Assembly (NCBI GenBank): GCA_903772945.1
Contig: CAICTM010000138.1
Location: 44,631 to 108,630, forward strand
DNA length: 64,000 nt
Reading direction: 5' to 3'
Source: Seminavis robusta
Lineage: Eukaryota > Bacillariophyta > Bacillariophyceae > Naviculales > Naviculaceae
The position numbers and the translations under genes were made by a program. The notes under the pieces were generated by a model. That model saw only the letters and a list, made by a program, of their open reading frames with translations. It had not been told where the DNA came from and made no database searches. Within the stretch, counting starts at the first letter, position 1, and every line of letters starts with the position of its first letter. Shown here in pieces: positions 32,901-44,308 of the stretch.

Positions 32901-34478
32901 GCGCCCCAAGCTCAAATCGCTGGGGGAACGATCGAACTGTCTGATCTGAGCCTTTACGGGAGTAGTGCAGGGACCGGTGACAATTTCCCTGGGACTCGAG
33001 ATCACGATTCTGCATTTTTCGGCAGCTTGCTTGACGGCCATCAAGTACCGATCCCGAGGAGACATTGGCCCGCAGGCCTTTTGGTGCTTCGAGATTGAGT
33101 TCCTAATGGCCATCAAATACCGGTCTCTGGGTGACATTGGCGATGATTCGGCCTGGTCTTGAGTCTCAAGATTGTTCATCCGAGGGGTCTTGTCCGTGGC
33201 AGCGCTAAACAATGTAAGGGTTTCGTCTTCTCTGCCTGAGAGGGAACTCTGAAGATCACCTCTTCGCGTTGCGGAGGGTCCATATCGCGTGCGTGACTTA
33301 TATGCCGGTTTTGTTCCGGCCTCAGACAACGACTCAGTATCAGGTTGGCTCATCAATCCACTGAACGCGTCCGAAGTTGCATTGGACATGATTTCGGAGT
33401 CAAAATCGTTTGTGTCTCTCGAGCTGGTCGCCGAAATACTTCCCATGGCAGTCGAAAAAGTGTCCTTGGATGAAGCGCTGCCTCCTTCTTCAGTTGGGCT
33501 CTTTGATGATCCATAGCCAACATCATCGCTGTCTTCTGACGATACCGGGCTTTCCGTTGGCTGATGAAATCCAACTCCATCTTCGCCGTCGGAAGACACA
33601 GGCTTCTGAAGGAAGACGCTGCTAGACTCGTCAGTACTTCTCGTGGGAAACCTGTCAAAGCGGTTTTTCGATACAACCTGTTGTGGGGGCTGAAATACTC
33701 CCCGTCCCTCAGGAGGACCATCCATGATAGCGTCACTGGTTCCATCAAAAGTGTGATTGCTCAAGAAGGTGCTGCTTGCTTTGGAGTGATCCATCGTTGC
33801 CTTTGTAGCATTGTCCAAAGTGGAATCTTCACTGGTAACCGTCTCAACCATGGCGATTTCGTGCTTGCTGTCGGTACTGACATTGCTGCTACCGCTGGAC
33901 TTGTGGTCACTGTTGCTGTCACCGAGCCCGTCAAAGGGGTTTTCCGACGAAAAGATCGTGGTCACTTGCGACTGTTGACGCACAATGGTAGGTTTTTCGA
34001 GAACAGCCAGATCCTCAATCGTGGGGGTTTCAAAAGGATTCTCTGCGGTGAGATTACTGGTTCCGGTAGTCATTTCGTCGCCTTGCATAGTTGCATTCGT
34101 GGTAGCTGCTGTTTCTTCTTCTTCTTCTTCTTCTTCCCCGTTCGCAGCAACTGTTGAGGTTGTAGCGGTTGTCCCCGACGCCGTCCCGTCGATAAGGTTC
34201 ATCACGCCTCTTCGCATCGCTGCAAGCATGTTGGCGTCCATGGAGCGAGATTTACCAGAGCTGTAAAAGTTGGCAGAGTTTCTGTCTTCGTTTATGGCTT
34301 TCGAAGGCGAGTACGAATGCGTAGCACTGATGACATTCTCGTCATTATCCTCTTGTTCGTGTCCTATACCCTTGGAATCCGAAAAGAACCCTTGGTTATT
34401 GTGACGTTGAGGACTTGTCGAACCTGACGCATTGCTGGCCGTGTGTTCCCCAAGGGGGTTTCGTCTTGGGCTCGCCAT
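29987..34478 (-). CDS. Large LRR transmembrane protein without kinase, two exons
   Basis: Exon 1 34478..30489, exon 2 30400..29987; the 88-bp intron (GTAAGC...CTAG) lies in phase 0 inside the LRR array (PTE|LGFLSNLKELWLDW). 1,467 residues from the first ATG (MASPRRNPLG). The very long, Ser/Glu-rich cytosolic part has two internal duplications: SPMSPRDRYLMAIRN / GPMSPRDRYLMAVKQ, and DTLRSSLAMIWNSKP / ESLRSSLMTIWNSKP. One TM helix at ~1060-1080 (VATMLMLFFVAVIAGCLAC) is followed by a head YFWLEKDPYRN...KMQRFALATLYYS. About nine plant-type LRRs (L..L..N.L.G.IP.E) follow, with a Cys tail (CSCGCTC). The extracellular LRR-TM layout without kinase is typical of diatoms; ligand-sensing or adhesion is inferred. 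The conserved WNSKP and SPRDRY motifs may be docking sites. Confidence 0.82.
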
Positions 34479-35433
34479 CACGCCTCGTTCCTGTTGTGGG
34501 GTATCCTGTATCCTCCTAATCCAGCAATTCGGCAGACGTTTCCAATCTGCTGCTTTCAAGCTTCACACCTCCAGGTATTGCACCTATTCTGACCGCCAGT
34601 AACTTGTAATGCTGTTGAACACAACGACTTTCAGGACTCTTTGCTCATTTAGCTTTTGCACATCAACAGACTGAACGATTGAGGAACAAAACATCACTTG
34701 GATCAAGAATTTTGTGAGAAAGAATGTGAACGTTGCCACAGAACCCAAACCGTCTTCCATCGTACTTAGAGAGCATCCCACGACAATGCTAAATCGGCGG
34801 TAAACGTTTCCCAGTGTGCGATAATGGGTTGCTTGACCTCTAAATCTTCCATTCGTCTCTACTGGTAGGCACGGATGAAAGAACAAGCCACCACTCAGAG
34901 TAAGAATAGCAGTACTAGTACCAGTACCACCCAGCAACCGGTTCCTGGTTGTCAACGCATTGTGGGAGTCGAGTCGAGTCGAGTGTCTCGCCAGAACAGA
35001 TATCAGAAGTTGTCACCCAACCCCATTTGCCACCCATTTTGCCTGGCGGTAGGGCAGAGTACAGTACGATAGGCTCCGTCGCCTACCGGTACCAGGCACG
35101 GTATGCATAGCTGGTAGCTATTGAGTAGTTTGAATGGATACGAATCTAAGTTTGGCCTTTAATCATGTTAGCTGCCAATCATCACCATTCAGACCTTCAA
35201 TGTTCAAATGTGCTGAAATTTGTGTTCTAAAAGGATCCCTACATGCCCTCTGCGTGGGCTGCTTGCCTTGCTAGCTGCGGTGTTCTAAAAGCACTCTGAA
35301 GGTAGCTATTTGTGCTTGGTGTTGTGTTTCGCCCCACCCTTTCTTGCCTTGTTGATTGAATGTTGTCTTGTAAACTTTTGCCTGCTGTGAAATGTGCCAC
35401 TGCTGCCATTCACCACAACCAGCAACCCCATCA
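34479..35433. other. Intergenic spacer
   Basis: 955 bp between two minus-strand genes. A 123-codon minus-strand frame (34955-34584) shows hydrophobic stretches but no motif, and I do not accept it as a gene. GTCGAGTCGAGTCGAGTG at about 34968-34985 is a short microsatellite; GTACTAGTACCAGTACC occurs near 34912. Confidence 0.45.
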
Positions 35434-37674
35434 TTATCTAGCGTCATCCATATCCAGTTCTTCCCCCTCAGTAATGGTGACGGTTTGGGGGGTGCTTCCA
35501 GTCATGCTAGCTCTTCCATAGCTCCTGGCAGGCAAGCTATCCACAACCTCCATGATGGCATCTGTTCGACTGACAGCCACGCAAGCAATGGATTTGGCAA
35601 GATATCTGGTGACTTCCCTGGGTAAGCAAGATAACAATGCAATTGCATTCTCTTCTGTCATGGGATAGAGTTCTTTGTGCTCCAGAATCATGTTCAAGCC
35701 CCGGTCACCCACAACAGCGTACAAGAACGCTCCAAGTGGAGATTGCTTGACATCAAAACTGGTTTCAGACCGCCTCCCACCAGACAGGATTTGGTAAGTT
35801 GTCATATCCAAATGGTCTTTCACATCTTCTTCGTCACTGGCATTGAAAAAAGGATTGTCTTTTACACCAGGAAGTGCATCATTGATAGACTGTGACTGAT
35901 GATGCCGGGAAGGTAAGTCTCCCACAAACAAACTCAAAGGAGCATCCCCTCCTGTGAGAGCTGCGAATGCAGCAAGGACACTGGCAGACAGGAGCTTGGC
36001 ACCAACATATTTCTGCCCAATTTCCAGATTGGAACGCGCTTGTTCAGTGAGTTTAGCAAGTTCTTCCATGGGAGGATCATTCTGGAAGGTGGCAAAGATT
36101 GCTGCTGGATCGAGGAAGTTGAAGAACCCATTCATTTTGTAGAGAGAGTGCTGGAACTCCATGACTGTGAATAAGAAGCTCCGTCTGAGGGTGGTGTTGG
36201 TTTCAGTGAGCAAGCTCCAAGTGTTATCCAGAAAGTGGTAGATGTCATCTGATCCAAAATTGCCAATGTCAGAATTGGCAACCTTGGCTGCCCGCTGAAC
36301 ATCTTTCACTAGTTCTTCCTCACTCCTTTCGAGTTTGAAAAGGGCATTTGCTTCCACCATGTTCTCGTACAACTTCTCCATGTGGGTCTTCTCTCCTTCA
36401 ATTGGCTTATTGCGAAAGGGTATGGTAGCTGCAATGCAGCAGGCAATTTTGGCACACTGTGCCGTTGTGATATGATCCCCCAGTTGTCTGACGGCAACCA
36501 CTGCACTCAGGAACTCATTGAGGCCCTTTTGCGCAGTGATTTCCTCTCCATGTTCATATCCAAAAATGGTTTCTACCATGCGGAGAGCACTATCTGCATG
36601 GCAAGCCTGATGCGCCCGGCAGATCATCTGTGGGGCACTTGTGCTGGTTTGGCTCTGTGGGGAAGACGGTTCGTCCGGTTGGAAACAGCCATGGAGGACT
36701 TGCTTTTGGTGCTCATTCAAACCTCCATCAACATTATAGTAAATACAGTCATGAAACATGGCAGCCAGCACAGCAATTGGATCATCTTCGGAAAAGTCGT
36801 CGCTGATGTCAAAGACATGCTGGACCGAGTGATAATTGCGGCTATCCCCAGACATGCATTCATGGATGAGAATGGCCATGGACTCCAACTTGGAAGCATT
36901 GGTGTTTTGGGCCTCCAGCTTTTCGAGGCAATCTTGGAAGGTGACAAAGAGCCGACTCATGTAGGTGCGGGGTTTGTTGTTTGCTACCATCCGATGGTTG
37001 AGGTGTCGGAAACTGGTGAGGGTCTTGGATTCCAACATTTTGATGAAGCGATTGCGACTGTCGACCGTGGATGTGCGTTTCAAGACGGGCTGCTGTTGTG
37101 CAGGCAGTAGTGGAATTTGATCCTGAGGGTCCTGGAAGCCAAGGGGGCTGTTGTTGCCGCTGGAGACACTCGTTTCCGTGCTATCCGGAGGGACGGGACT
37201 TTTAGGACCGCCATCATATCCTTCTTTTTTGACGCGGAAAACTCGAGAGACCCGAACTGGCTTGAGTCCATCTTTGGGCGTGATTTGACGGTTGAGAGTC
37301 GGAGATGGAGGTTTATCTTTGCGCGCTTTGTGCCGTCCTGCTCTTCGTGCCACATCGTTGACAATGTCATCCAGGTCACCGGTCAGGGACCTTAGTACAA
37401 AGGAAGGCCTGTTATCCACTAACTTGGCGGCTTCAGAATCATCTTGCATTATAGCAGTATTGCGGCTGTTCAGTGTGCTGACCATGGTGCTGCCACGATG
37501 AGGACTGACTTCGCGAGTACTTCGATGGTTCACATGAGCGTTGTGGCGAATGCAAGATGTGTCAACAGAACCTCTCCGATGGAACTCTGAATCGGGGCTG
37601 TCTTTCACGGGCATGATCGCATCTTCCTCTCCCTCCGGCGACGACGATCGAGATGGATCATCCTGAGCTTTCAT
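35434..37674 (-). CDS. HD-superfamily metal-dependent phosphohydrolase-like protein
   Basis: 746 residues from the first ATG at 37674 (MKAQDDPSRSSSP); the open frame above it has no ATG. The first ~240 residues are polar Ser/Arg/Pro-rich linker. The domain from ~245 contains SRNYHSVQHVFDI (~281), then AAMFHDCIYYNVDGGLNEHQ (~305). This H...HD...NE layout matches predicted HD-superfamily phosphohydrolases of the NYHN-LEH-type family. A long all-helical region follows (FLSAVVAVRQLGDHITTAQ; KIACCIAATIPFR). A final module (TTYQILSGGRRSETSFD...LYAVVGDRGLNMILEHKELYPM) is unassigned. Candidate substrates would be nucleotides or phosphoesters; a cyclic-nucleotide phosphodiesterase role is only a guess. 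It is cytosolic, with no TM or signal. Confidence 0.6.
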   Translation of the reverse strand: MKAQDDPSRSSSPEGEEDAIMPVKDSPDSEFHRRGSVDTSCIRHNAHVNHRSTREVSPHRGSTMVSTLNSRNTAIMQDDSEAAKLVDNRPSFVLRSLTGDLDDIVNDVARRAGRHKARKDKPPSPTLNRQITPKDGLKPVRVSRVFRVKKEGYDGGPKSPVPPDSTETSVSSGNNSPLGFQDPQDQIPLLPAQQQPVLKRTSTVDSRNRFIKMLESKTLTSFRHLNHRMVANNKPRTYMSRLFVTFQDCLEKLEAQNTNASKLESMAILIHECMSGDSRNYHSVQHVFDISDDFSEDDPIAVLAAMFHDCIYYNVDGGLNEHQKQVLHGCFQPDEPSSPQSQTSTSAPQMICRAHQACHADSALRMVETIFGYEHGEEITAQKGLNEFLSAVVAVRQLGDHITTAQCAKIACCIAATIPFRNKPIEGEKTHMEKLYENMVEANALFKLERSEEELVKDVQRAAKVANSDIGNFGSDDIYHFLDNTWSLLTETNTTLRRSFLFTVMEFQHSLYKMNGFFNFLDPAAIFATFQNDPPMEELAKLTEQARSNLEIGQKYVGAKLLSASVLAAFAALTGGDAPLSLFVGDLPSRHHQSQSINDALPGVKDNPFFNASDEEDVKDHLDMTTYQILSGGRRSETSFDVKQSPLGAFLYAVVGDRGLNMILEHKELYPMTEENAIALLSCLPREVTRYLAKSIACVAVSRTDAIMEVVDSLPARSYGRASMTGSTPQTVTITEGEELDMDDAR

Positions 37675-39780
37675 GATGATGATAGTATGGTGCGATTTCC
37701 TGGGGTATGTAGCCTGTTGATTGCCTGGGCTAGCCACCGGGTTCTTCCATAAATTTCAACGCCAAAACCAACAGAGCCAAGAACCAAGTGGTACTGGTAT
37801 GGCGCCGCTATTTGCAGGGTGCTCAGAATGGAGTTTGTATGATAACTTGGAAGAGGATTTGTTGTGGCTCGTTGTGGATTGTGGCTTGGAGCAGCTCTTG
37901 GTGCTTGGATGGGTGGGGTCGTCACTGTCCCAGTAAAGAATCATTTATTTTCTCGCCGGTACCACCGCCAGGCAGTACCGGGGTATTCTCACTTCCGCTT
38001 CGAAAGAAGGCGACCACGCACTTAGAGTGGCTTTTAGAGATTCACTTTTCTTTAATATTCTTGTTTACTTCACCGACATGAAGGATTTAGAAGAAAGGGA
38101 CAGAACATCTCTTTTACACGGCGCGAGGCGACCCTCTTCTTTTCGTTAACTCCAGTACATTTTGCTTCCAGCAGTTCGTCCCTTGCTTCATGGTTGCCTC
38201 GGACGCAAAAGTTTCAGTGGCGACAGCGATGCTTATACAGCACATTAAACTAACTTTCTAAAGTTGGCTACAGTAGCTGATTGAGTAAAACCACCTAGTG
38301 GTTGCCCCAGCAACTGCAGGCACAGCAGGATGATGAAATAATGAAGCAACAAAGAATTCCTAAAGTGTGAATGATCAATCAGCATATGTCAATATGTCAA
38401 TAACCTTGGGGGCGAAAAATCATGTTGGGTTGGTGGTGAAGGCGAATGCCTTCAATGTGCTGTTGTGCTGGGCTCTGGGCTTCTGTGACATTGTGATCAT
38501 TCCTCAAGTGTGTGGCAGCTGAGGCCGGTAGATGGTAGATGAGCAGGTGGAGTACATGCATGTTGCACGGTTAGATCTACCAGCGCGGTGCCCCTCATGA
38601 ATTTGCACGCATAGTAGTACATTCGCTCCACTCGAGTAACACTTGAAAATATCAACATGGTTAGTCTACCAGGTACCGGTAGGCTGGTAGTCTAATCCCT
38701 TTGTTGATAGGCAAAGTACCGGTACAGTGCATGGTTACCAAGTACCGGTACCGGTAGGTTAGTAGTCTAATCCTTTTGTTGAAAGGCAAAGTACAGGTGC
38801 GCACTATGATTCACACTACGATGTACAATCTTTTGCTGGATCTCTGCTGCTACATGTAGCTAGCTAGAACAGATAGGATGGAGAAGCAAAGTTCGAAATG
38901 TTTTCTTCTCTCCCTGTTTATCTGTTGATGAGCAGGATTGGAGACAAGGTCCACCCCTGAGCTACCGGTACCGGTGCCAGCTAGCAACTGGAGTGGTACA
39001 CTACCTGGCGGTATTGGACTCTGACTCATCTCCAAATCTCTACTCTAGCTACTAGGCCTCACTCTCCTATCTACTAGCTAGCTAGGAGCTGGTAGCTACA
39101 GTAGCTTTAGAAAAGAAGACTAGCTAGCTCTGGCGTGGCAACTTTCCGGTTGATGGTAGATTGTAGATTGGACTCCACGAGCATCCACCCAACATCATGG
39201 ATGTCACATGGGTGCGATCCGCGAGGGCACACGGTGCTTGCTAGCTTGGCAAAACCACTACATGTACATGCACCTGTACCGGTGGGACGATTTGTCACGT
39301 GGATACAGTGTAATAGTGCTCACCAGTGCTCACTCCTAACCCTAAGATATTCATGACTCAATCTAGAGGATTGAACGCGGGCCGACTATTTGAAGGGCAG
39401 GCGACAAAACACGCGCACCGCCATCGGCGAGATTTTGCCCGTGCCCTCACTTTTTGGTGAATGGATTCTTAGAGGAAGCAGTTGAAATTGTGAGTGTCGG
39501 TCTATGTGGAAGGATCTCTGGAGGGAAACCAGCGATTGATTTGCGGAGGATGTCCACGTCAATATCTTTGCAACCCGCGATACAGGTCTTGGCTGGCTGC
39601 AGAGGTACAGCACTTTTATATCTGCTTTGGAGAAAGACAAGGCACCCCTGTTGCTCAGTCAGTTCGTTGTGGAATAAATAGGTAGCACCAACCAAGACAA
39701 AGAGTAAACTAAACGGTGGTTGGATCGTCACTTTAATCTGTGCTGCTGCTGTTGTTGTGTGAGCGACGAGGCCGGCCAAG
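37675..39780. other. Intergenic, divergent promoters
   Basis: 2.1 kb between divergently transcribed genes. It holds a ~77-bp tandem duplication at 38656-38799 (listed separately), many TACCGGTA palindromes, and CTAGCTAG runs near 38860, 39080 and 39120. Short ORFs lack motifs. No RNA gene was recognised. Confidence 0.45.
38656..38799. repeat. Tandem duplication, ~77 bp x 2
   Basis: Two adjacent copies share GGTACCGGTAGG, then (C/T)TAGTCTAATCC, then TTTTGTTGA(T/A)AGGCAAAGTAC and CATGGTTA at the start. They differ at several positions, for example CCC versus CCT, and GATAGG versus GAAAGG. Each copy carries ACCGGT palindromes. Confidence 0.8.
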
Positions 39781-41745
39781 ATGGAGGGAGCTGCTGATTT
39801 ATTGACAAAGATGGCGAACGAGGTTGAAGAGATGGAGGAAATCAATGACGAGAGTGCTACCTCTCACGTTGAGAATCAATTGGAACACCTCGAGAACCTG
39901 TTGGCTCAAGCCGAAACAGAGGGTCTTCTGGAACAAAAAGAATCTGATGGCTCTGGAGAAGACACCGAATTAGGCGGCAGGCAGCTGGATGCCATTATCA
40001 CCAAGGCCGACTCGGGAGGTTTTGGGGAACTGCTGGGGGGTTCCACGCCCACCAATATACTCGACATCACGACGACCGACAACATTTTGGACCTTCTTGG
40101 TTTTCACGATAACTCAAAGAAGAAGAAGAAGACCTTTAGTTGGAAAGAGCAGGACCTACTACGAGGTATTGAACCCACTATTGTGGAAGAGCAAGATGGA
40201 CTCGAGGAGGAAAAGCAGGAAAGTGAATTTGATCAGGATCCCGTGGCCGTGCTTGAAGCAGATGACACCGTCATGATGCAACCCATTAAAGAACAAGATC
40301 CCGAGCCAGTCGCAGTATCTGAATCAGAGGTTTCTGTTCAGTCAACTGTCGTTCCTGGAAGTGAACCGGAGGCCTCCACTGAGGAAACAACAATCACAGA
40401 GGCAGGTTCGCCAGAGTTGGTCACTGAGAAGAAAGATGTCCGGGAAGACCATCCGGAGGAGACTGAGGAGGTTCCAGAGGCTCAGAAAGATACTCAAATA
40501 TGTGACGAGGAACTTTCTGAGGATGCCGCCAAAACAGAGGTAGAAGTCCAAGACGAGAGGAAGGACGATCATCCCGAGGACGAAGCCTTGCAAGACGCCC
40601 CCAAGTACACCGAGCAATGCAACAAAGAAGGCTTTGTGGACGCCCCCATAGATGAAGAAGAAGACGAAGCTGTTGCTGTACCAATGCCCGAGAACAAGGA
40701 AGAGAAGCAAGACGGACCAAAGGAGAATACAGATGCCCAGAAGGACAACGAGGCATCTCAAGTGGAAAACCCTACGGATGCGGACCACGAGGAGAAAAAT
40801 GAAGAAGATTCCTCGGGCAAAACAATTACAACTGAAGACAACCAAGAGCCTGATTCCAATGAGGATATGGAAATGGTGGAAACTCAAGTTAACGCACCCG
40901 TGTCAGCATCAGAGCAGACAGGGGCGAATGTTGAGGAAGCCGATTCACCTCTTGTGGTCAAGGAAGGTGATGTTGCCGAGGTCAAGGGAGTGGCGGAGAC
41001 TGAAGAGAAGGAACCGCTTGTACTTGAGGTTAGAAAGGGCAGTGGCAGTACGTCCAAGGATGCCATCGAAGTTCGAATTGAGAAAGAACAAGCGCCTCGT
41101 GTCGGGGCGTTCGTGGCGTCTTCAACTTCCAGCGCTGAACAGGAAATTGCTGCTGCGGCTTCCGACACAATGCTGTTCCAATCAGGAAGGCTGTTGATGG
41201 AGCTCAAGAACGAAGTCCAGAAACTGAGAAATGACTACGATCGCGTCCAGGCCAATAACAAGAGGCTTGCCGAAGCCAATGTTAGTTCTGGAGCTTCGTT
41301 TGAATCCCTGAACCATCACGCTGAACTCTTGCAAAAGAAGCTAGACGAATCACAAACACAGGCAACGGCGGCTCATGCGGCCCTCACCGGAGCCAAGACC
41401 GCAGTAGCAGAAGTGCGAGTTGAGTTGAAGCTCAAAAAGGCTGCGTATGTCGTCGAAGTTCAAAATCGACTTGCCTATCAAAAGGCACTGCAACAGGTAG
41501 CTGACTTGGTACAGAACGAATGCAAAGATTCGGCCCTTGTTGAAAAGATATTGGCCCTTGTTGAAAAGACTGAGGCGGAGTCCATGGCTGTTCCCGCACT
41601 CAAGGACACTGAAGAGACCAATAGTGTTGCTGCATCAGTCAGTGGTGAAAAAGACGAAGCACACCCCTTCGACGACAAAAGTGGACAAGGACAAGACCAA
41701 GGGTACTATATGTCCTACATCAAGGCCTGTGTTTGGTCTACTTAA
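39781..41745 (+). CDS. Acidic low-complexity protein with C-terminal coiled coil
   Basis: 654 residues, single exon, ATG at the first in-frame position (MEGAADLLTKM). The N-terminal third has a short conserved-looking part (NILDLLGFHDNSKKKKKTFSWKEQDLL, ~100-125). A ~300-residue acidic region rich in Glu, Asp, Val and Pro without structure follows. From ~465 to 585 heptad-like sequence predicts a coiled coil (LLMELKNEVQKLRNDYDRV; LLQKKLDESQTQATAAHAAL; LELKLKKAAYVVEVQN). A 24-bp duplication encodes (I/L)ALVEK twice near 590. There is no signal, TM or enzyme motif. A scaffold or vesicle/cytoskeleton-associated role is conceivable, but the gene is unassigned. It converges on the ArfGAP-like gene 117 bp away. 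Confidence 0.65.
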   Translation: MEGAADLLTKMANEVEEMEEINDESATSHVENQLEHLENLLAQAETEGLLEQKESDGSGEDTELGGRQLDAIITKADSGGFGELLGGSTPTNILDITTTDNILDLLGFHDNSKKKKKTFSWKEQDLLRGIEPTIVEEQDGLEEEKQESEFDQDPVAVLEADDTVMMQPIKEQDPEPVAVSESEVSVQSTVVPGSEPEASTEETTITEAGSPELVTEKKDVREDHPEETEEVPEAQKDTQICDEELSEDAAKTEVEVQDERKDDHPEDEALQDAPKYTEQCNKEGFVDAPIDEEEDEAVAVPMPENKEEKQDGPKENTDAQKDNEASQVENPTDADHEEKNEEDSSGKTITTEDNQEPDSNEDMEMVETQVNAPVSASEQTGANVEEADSPLVVKEGDVAEVKGVAETEEKEPLVLEVRKGSGSTSKDAIEVRIEKEQAPRVGAFVASSTSSAEQEIAAAASDTMLFQSGRLLMELKNEVQKLRNDYDRVQANNKRLAEANVSSGASFESLNHHAELLQKKLDESQTQATAAHAALTGAKTAVAEVRVELKLKKAAYVVEVQNRLAYQKALQQVADLVQNECKDSALVEKILALVEKTEAESMAVPALKDTEETNSVAASVSGEKDEAHPFDDKSGQGQDQGYYMSYIKACVWST

Positions 41746-41862
41746 AATGACAATGAGGTGAGGCGACAAATCATTTCCCGGTCAATGTTACATACATATT
41801 ATCTAACTGATCAAAAACGGATGAACTAGAATAGTGAATTTGAATAGCTTTATAGCTGCATT

Positions 41863-44308
41863 TTAGGCCACCTTAGCACCAAACGTGAGGGCATTCTTCG
41901 GGATTGCACCAGCAGTGGGGTGGAGGACTGAGTGCGAGTCCTCAGCTGACGGCCGATCTCCTTTGTGTTTATCGCCCAGCCCTCCTTTGGCCAGTTTGAC
42001 GAGCTTCTTCTTCCACGACGACTTCTTCTTTTCTTTTGCTGGTTCTTCTTCTTCCTCCTCCTCTTCAGCAGCGACGTGTTCATATTCATAACCTAACTCC
42101 TCTGGAGAGGGAAGCTTGTCTGTGGTGTGACTATCCCTCTCCTCTACCAGTACGGGTCCTTCATTGCCATCTTCAAGACCAGTGCCAGGTGTGCCTGCGT
42201 CGACTCCTCGCCGCCCCAAACGGCGGCCGCCATGTCGACGTGAAGCGATTCGATCCAGTTTACTAGGCTCGTTGCCGACTGTCGGCTGCTCTTCACTAGA
42301 AACATTCTTGTGATCCAGAGAGTTTCGGCGTTTTAGCCTTCTACGCCCCTGTCGTGGTGTGTCGGCTGAACTGCCTAGCATGAGGTTTCTGCAGGAGCTT
42401 GATTTCCTTGCCATACCAGGGCGGTTGTTTGGTTTCTGGCCTTCTCCTGTCGAAGCAGATCGTTCGGGAAGCTCCTTGCTCCCTTGAGGCTGGTCACCCA
42501 AAGCCAGTCCATCCGGTTGCTCTATTGGCCGCCTTCGAGGTTGCCTTCCAGAATTTGTTCGCTTGGGCGCTTCCCCAGGCCTTGTCTCACCCGAATGGCC
42601 AGGTGTCTTTTTTCTACGTTGACTTCCAGAGTTTGTTTGCTTGAGGGCTTCCACGGGCCTCGTCTCACCGGGATGGCCAGGTGGCTTTCTTCGACGTTGG
42701 GTCCCAGAACTTGATCGTTTCGCCGTCTCTGGCCTTTCTATCTTCCTCGACTCACGTTTCCGAGTCCGTCTCTCGCTGTGCGCCGAGGTAGACGGGATTT
42801 CATTCTCTTTCGACGAAGTTGATTTGCCGGAGTGGTCACTCTTGCTGGCGCTACCACCATCTGCGCCTTCAACTGTTTTGGTTCCTTCGGTCTCTCGCGT
42901 GCCCACTTTCGAAGCCGATCTTTCTACCTTCCTTCGTTGTCGCTTCTCACTGTGACCAGAGGACGACGGGATTTCCTTTGGCATCCCCACACCGGGAAGG
43001 CTTGGCATGTCGCTCTGGTTGTGATCACGACCAGTGTTTTCTGATGAGGCATCCGTCGCAGGCTGCACCTCGATTGATGGCACTGCTTTAGTCCTTTCCC
43101 CCTTCTTCCTATTTCGCTGTTCACCATGACCAGAAGACGATGGGATTCCATCACCTTCAGCATGAGAAGTTGATTTGGCTTTGTCACGGTGCCCTGAGCG
43201 ATCGAACGCCGCATTCCTGAGGGAGAGCTCTTCGGCACCACGTCCCGATTGCTTGTCAAAGTATCCTGCCGAGCGCGATCTCTTTATGCCATCAGTTCGA
43301 CGTTCCATACCACTCATCTTCGGCGACCGTGTACGTCTTCCCTGTGAATGACTGGAGCCCTTGGGAATCTCACCACGTCCATGATTGGAACCTTTGGAAA
43401 TCTCACCAGAATTCCGCTGGCTTGACTTGCCCCTGTAATGGGACCGATGGATATCGCCAGTACCGACGTCCGAACGCATCTTCCCGAAACCACCGGCATG
43501 GCGATCAGAGTGGGACTTCCTGAGGCCATGTCGACGATCGCCCGCGTCTTCGAATAGGGAAATGGTCCTGGAGGGAGTTAACCGATGAATTCCATCTGGG
43601 CATGGCGACTTTGACTTGAGCCCTTTGGCACGCATTCGTTGCCTCGAACGACGGTCAAAGATGTGATGGTACATCCTGGAAGAGTAGGGGAATCAGACAA
43701 CATCAAAGCTGATAAGGCGCTGTATTCAGACCATTGAAACCGACACTTCGCAGGCTTACCTTTCGCTAAAGAACTTGCGTTGCTGATACTTCTCCTGGAT
43801 AAATCCTTTCATGTCCTCTTCTTTGAGGCGCAAGATCTTTTCCTTTTCGGTATCGTCCATAACTTTGATGCTGGCCTCGTATACACAGTTTCCAGCACCA
43901 TTGCCAGTTTCTTCAAGGACCTTCATGTCTGCATCCGTCCCTGCGAAATGAAAAAAGTCGCAGAATAGGCACAGCAAGTGTCAGAGATGGTCTGGTAGAA
44001 ATGGTATGGGCACCTCAGTGGAGTGGTTCCAATGTGCCGAACTTACAATCTGCAGCCAACTTCATGCTCTTGACCTCGCAAACATCCTTTCCTAGTTGTA
44101 CATGATGACCATAACACTGAAAACAGCAAAGGACGGCAATTCTCTGCCCTCCTTCAGTGACAGGCGTAAGTATTGATGCCCAAGTTGGATACAATACATT
44201 GCAGTCGATACAGGTTCTGTTACAGCCTCGCGCTGTCACAGCATTCAATCTCTCCTGAATCTTATCTTCCCCCTCAAGCGGCTCAGTTTCGTTGTGTGGT
44301 AGGACCAT
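41863..44308 (-). CDS. ArfGAP-like zinc-finger protein with long basic tail, arginine finger missing; three exons
   Basis: Exons 44308..44047, 43940..43760 and 43675..41863 (introns 106 and 84 bp, GT-AG) join in frame to 751 residues. The ArfGAP domain is at ~25-145. It has CIDC (33-36), PTWAS (41-45), C62-x2-C65 and VKSMKLAADW. A downstream TGNGAGNCVYEA helix is followed by FIQEKYQQRKFF. Splicing recreates the conserved Trp88. Two oddities: the knuckle spacing between the Cys pairs is about nine residues longer than usual, and the motif CxxCxGxHRxLG reads CFQCYGHHVQLG, so the catalytic arginine position is Val. The ~600-residue tail is Arg/Ser/Pro-rich with repeated IPSSSGHxE(K/Q)R and GH(P/S)GETRP(V/G)E units. 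It ends in an EEEEEEEE run and a basic patch. The family activates Arf GTPases; here a non-catalytic Arf/membrane scaffold is likely. Confidence 0.8.

Noticed and set aside
34584-34955. 123-codon minus-strand ORF
   Set aside because: No motif, no suitable neighbour and no ATG context; likely chance in a spacer.
40342-40887. 181-codon minus-strand hydrophobic ORF
   Set aside because: Antisense of the acidic coiled-coil protein; it has no TM pattern beyond the composition expected of reversed Glu codons.
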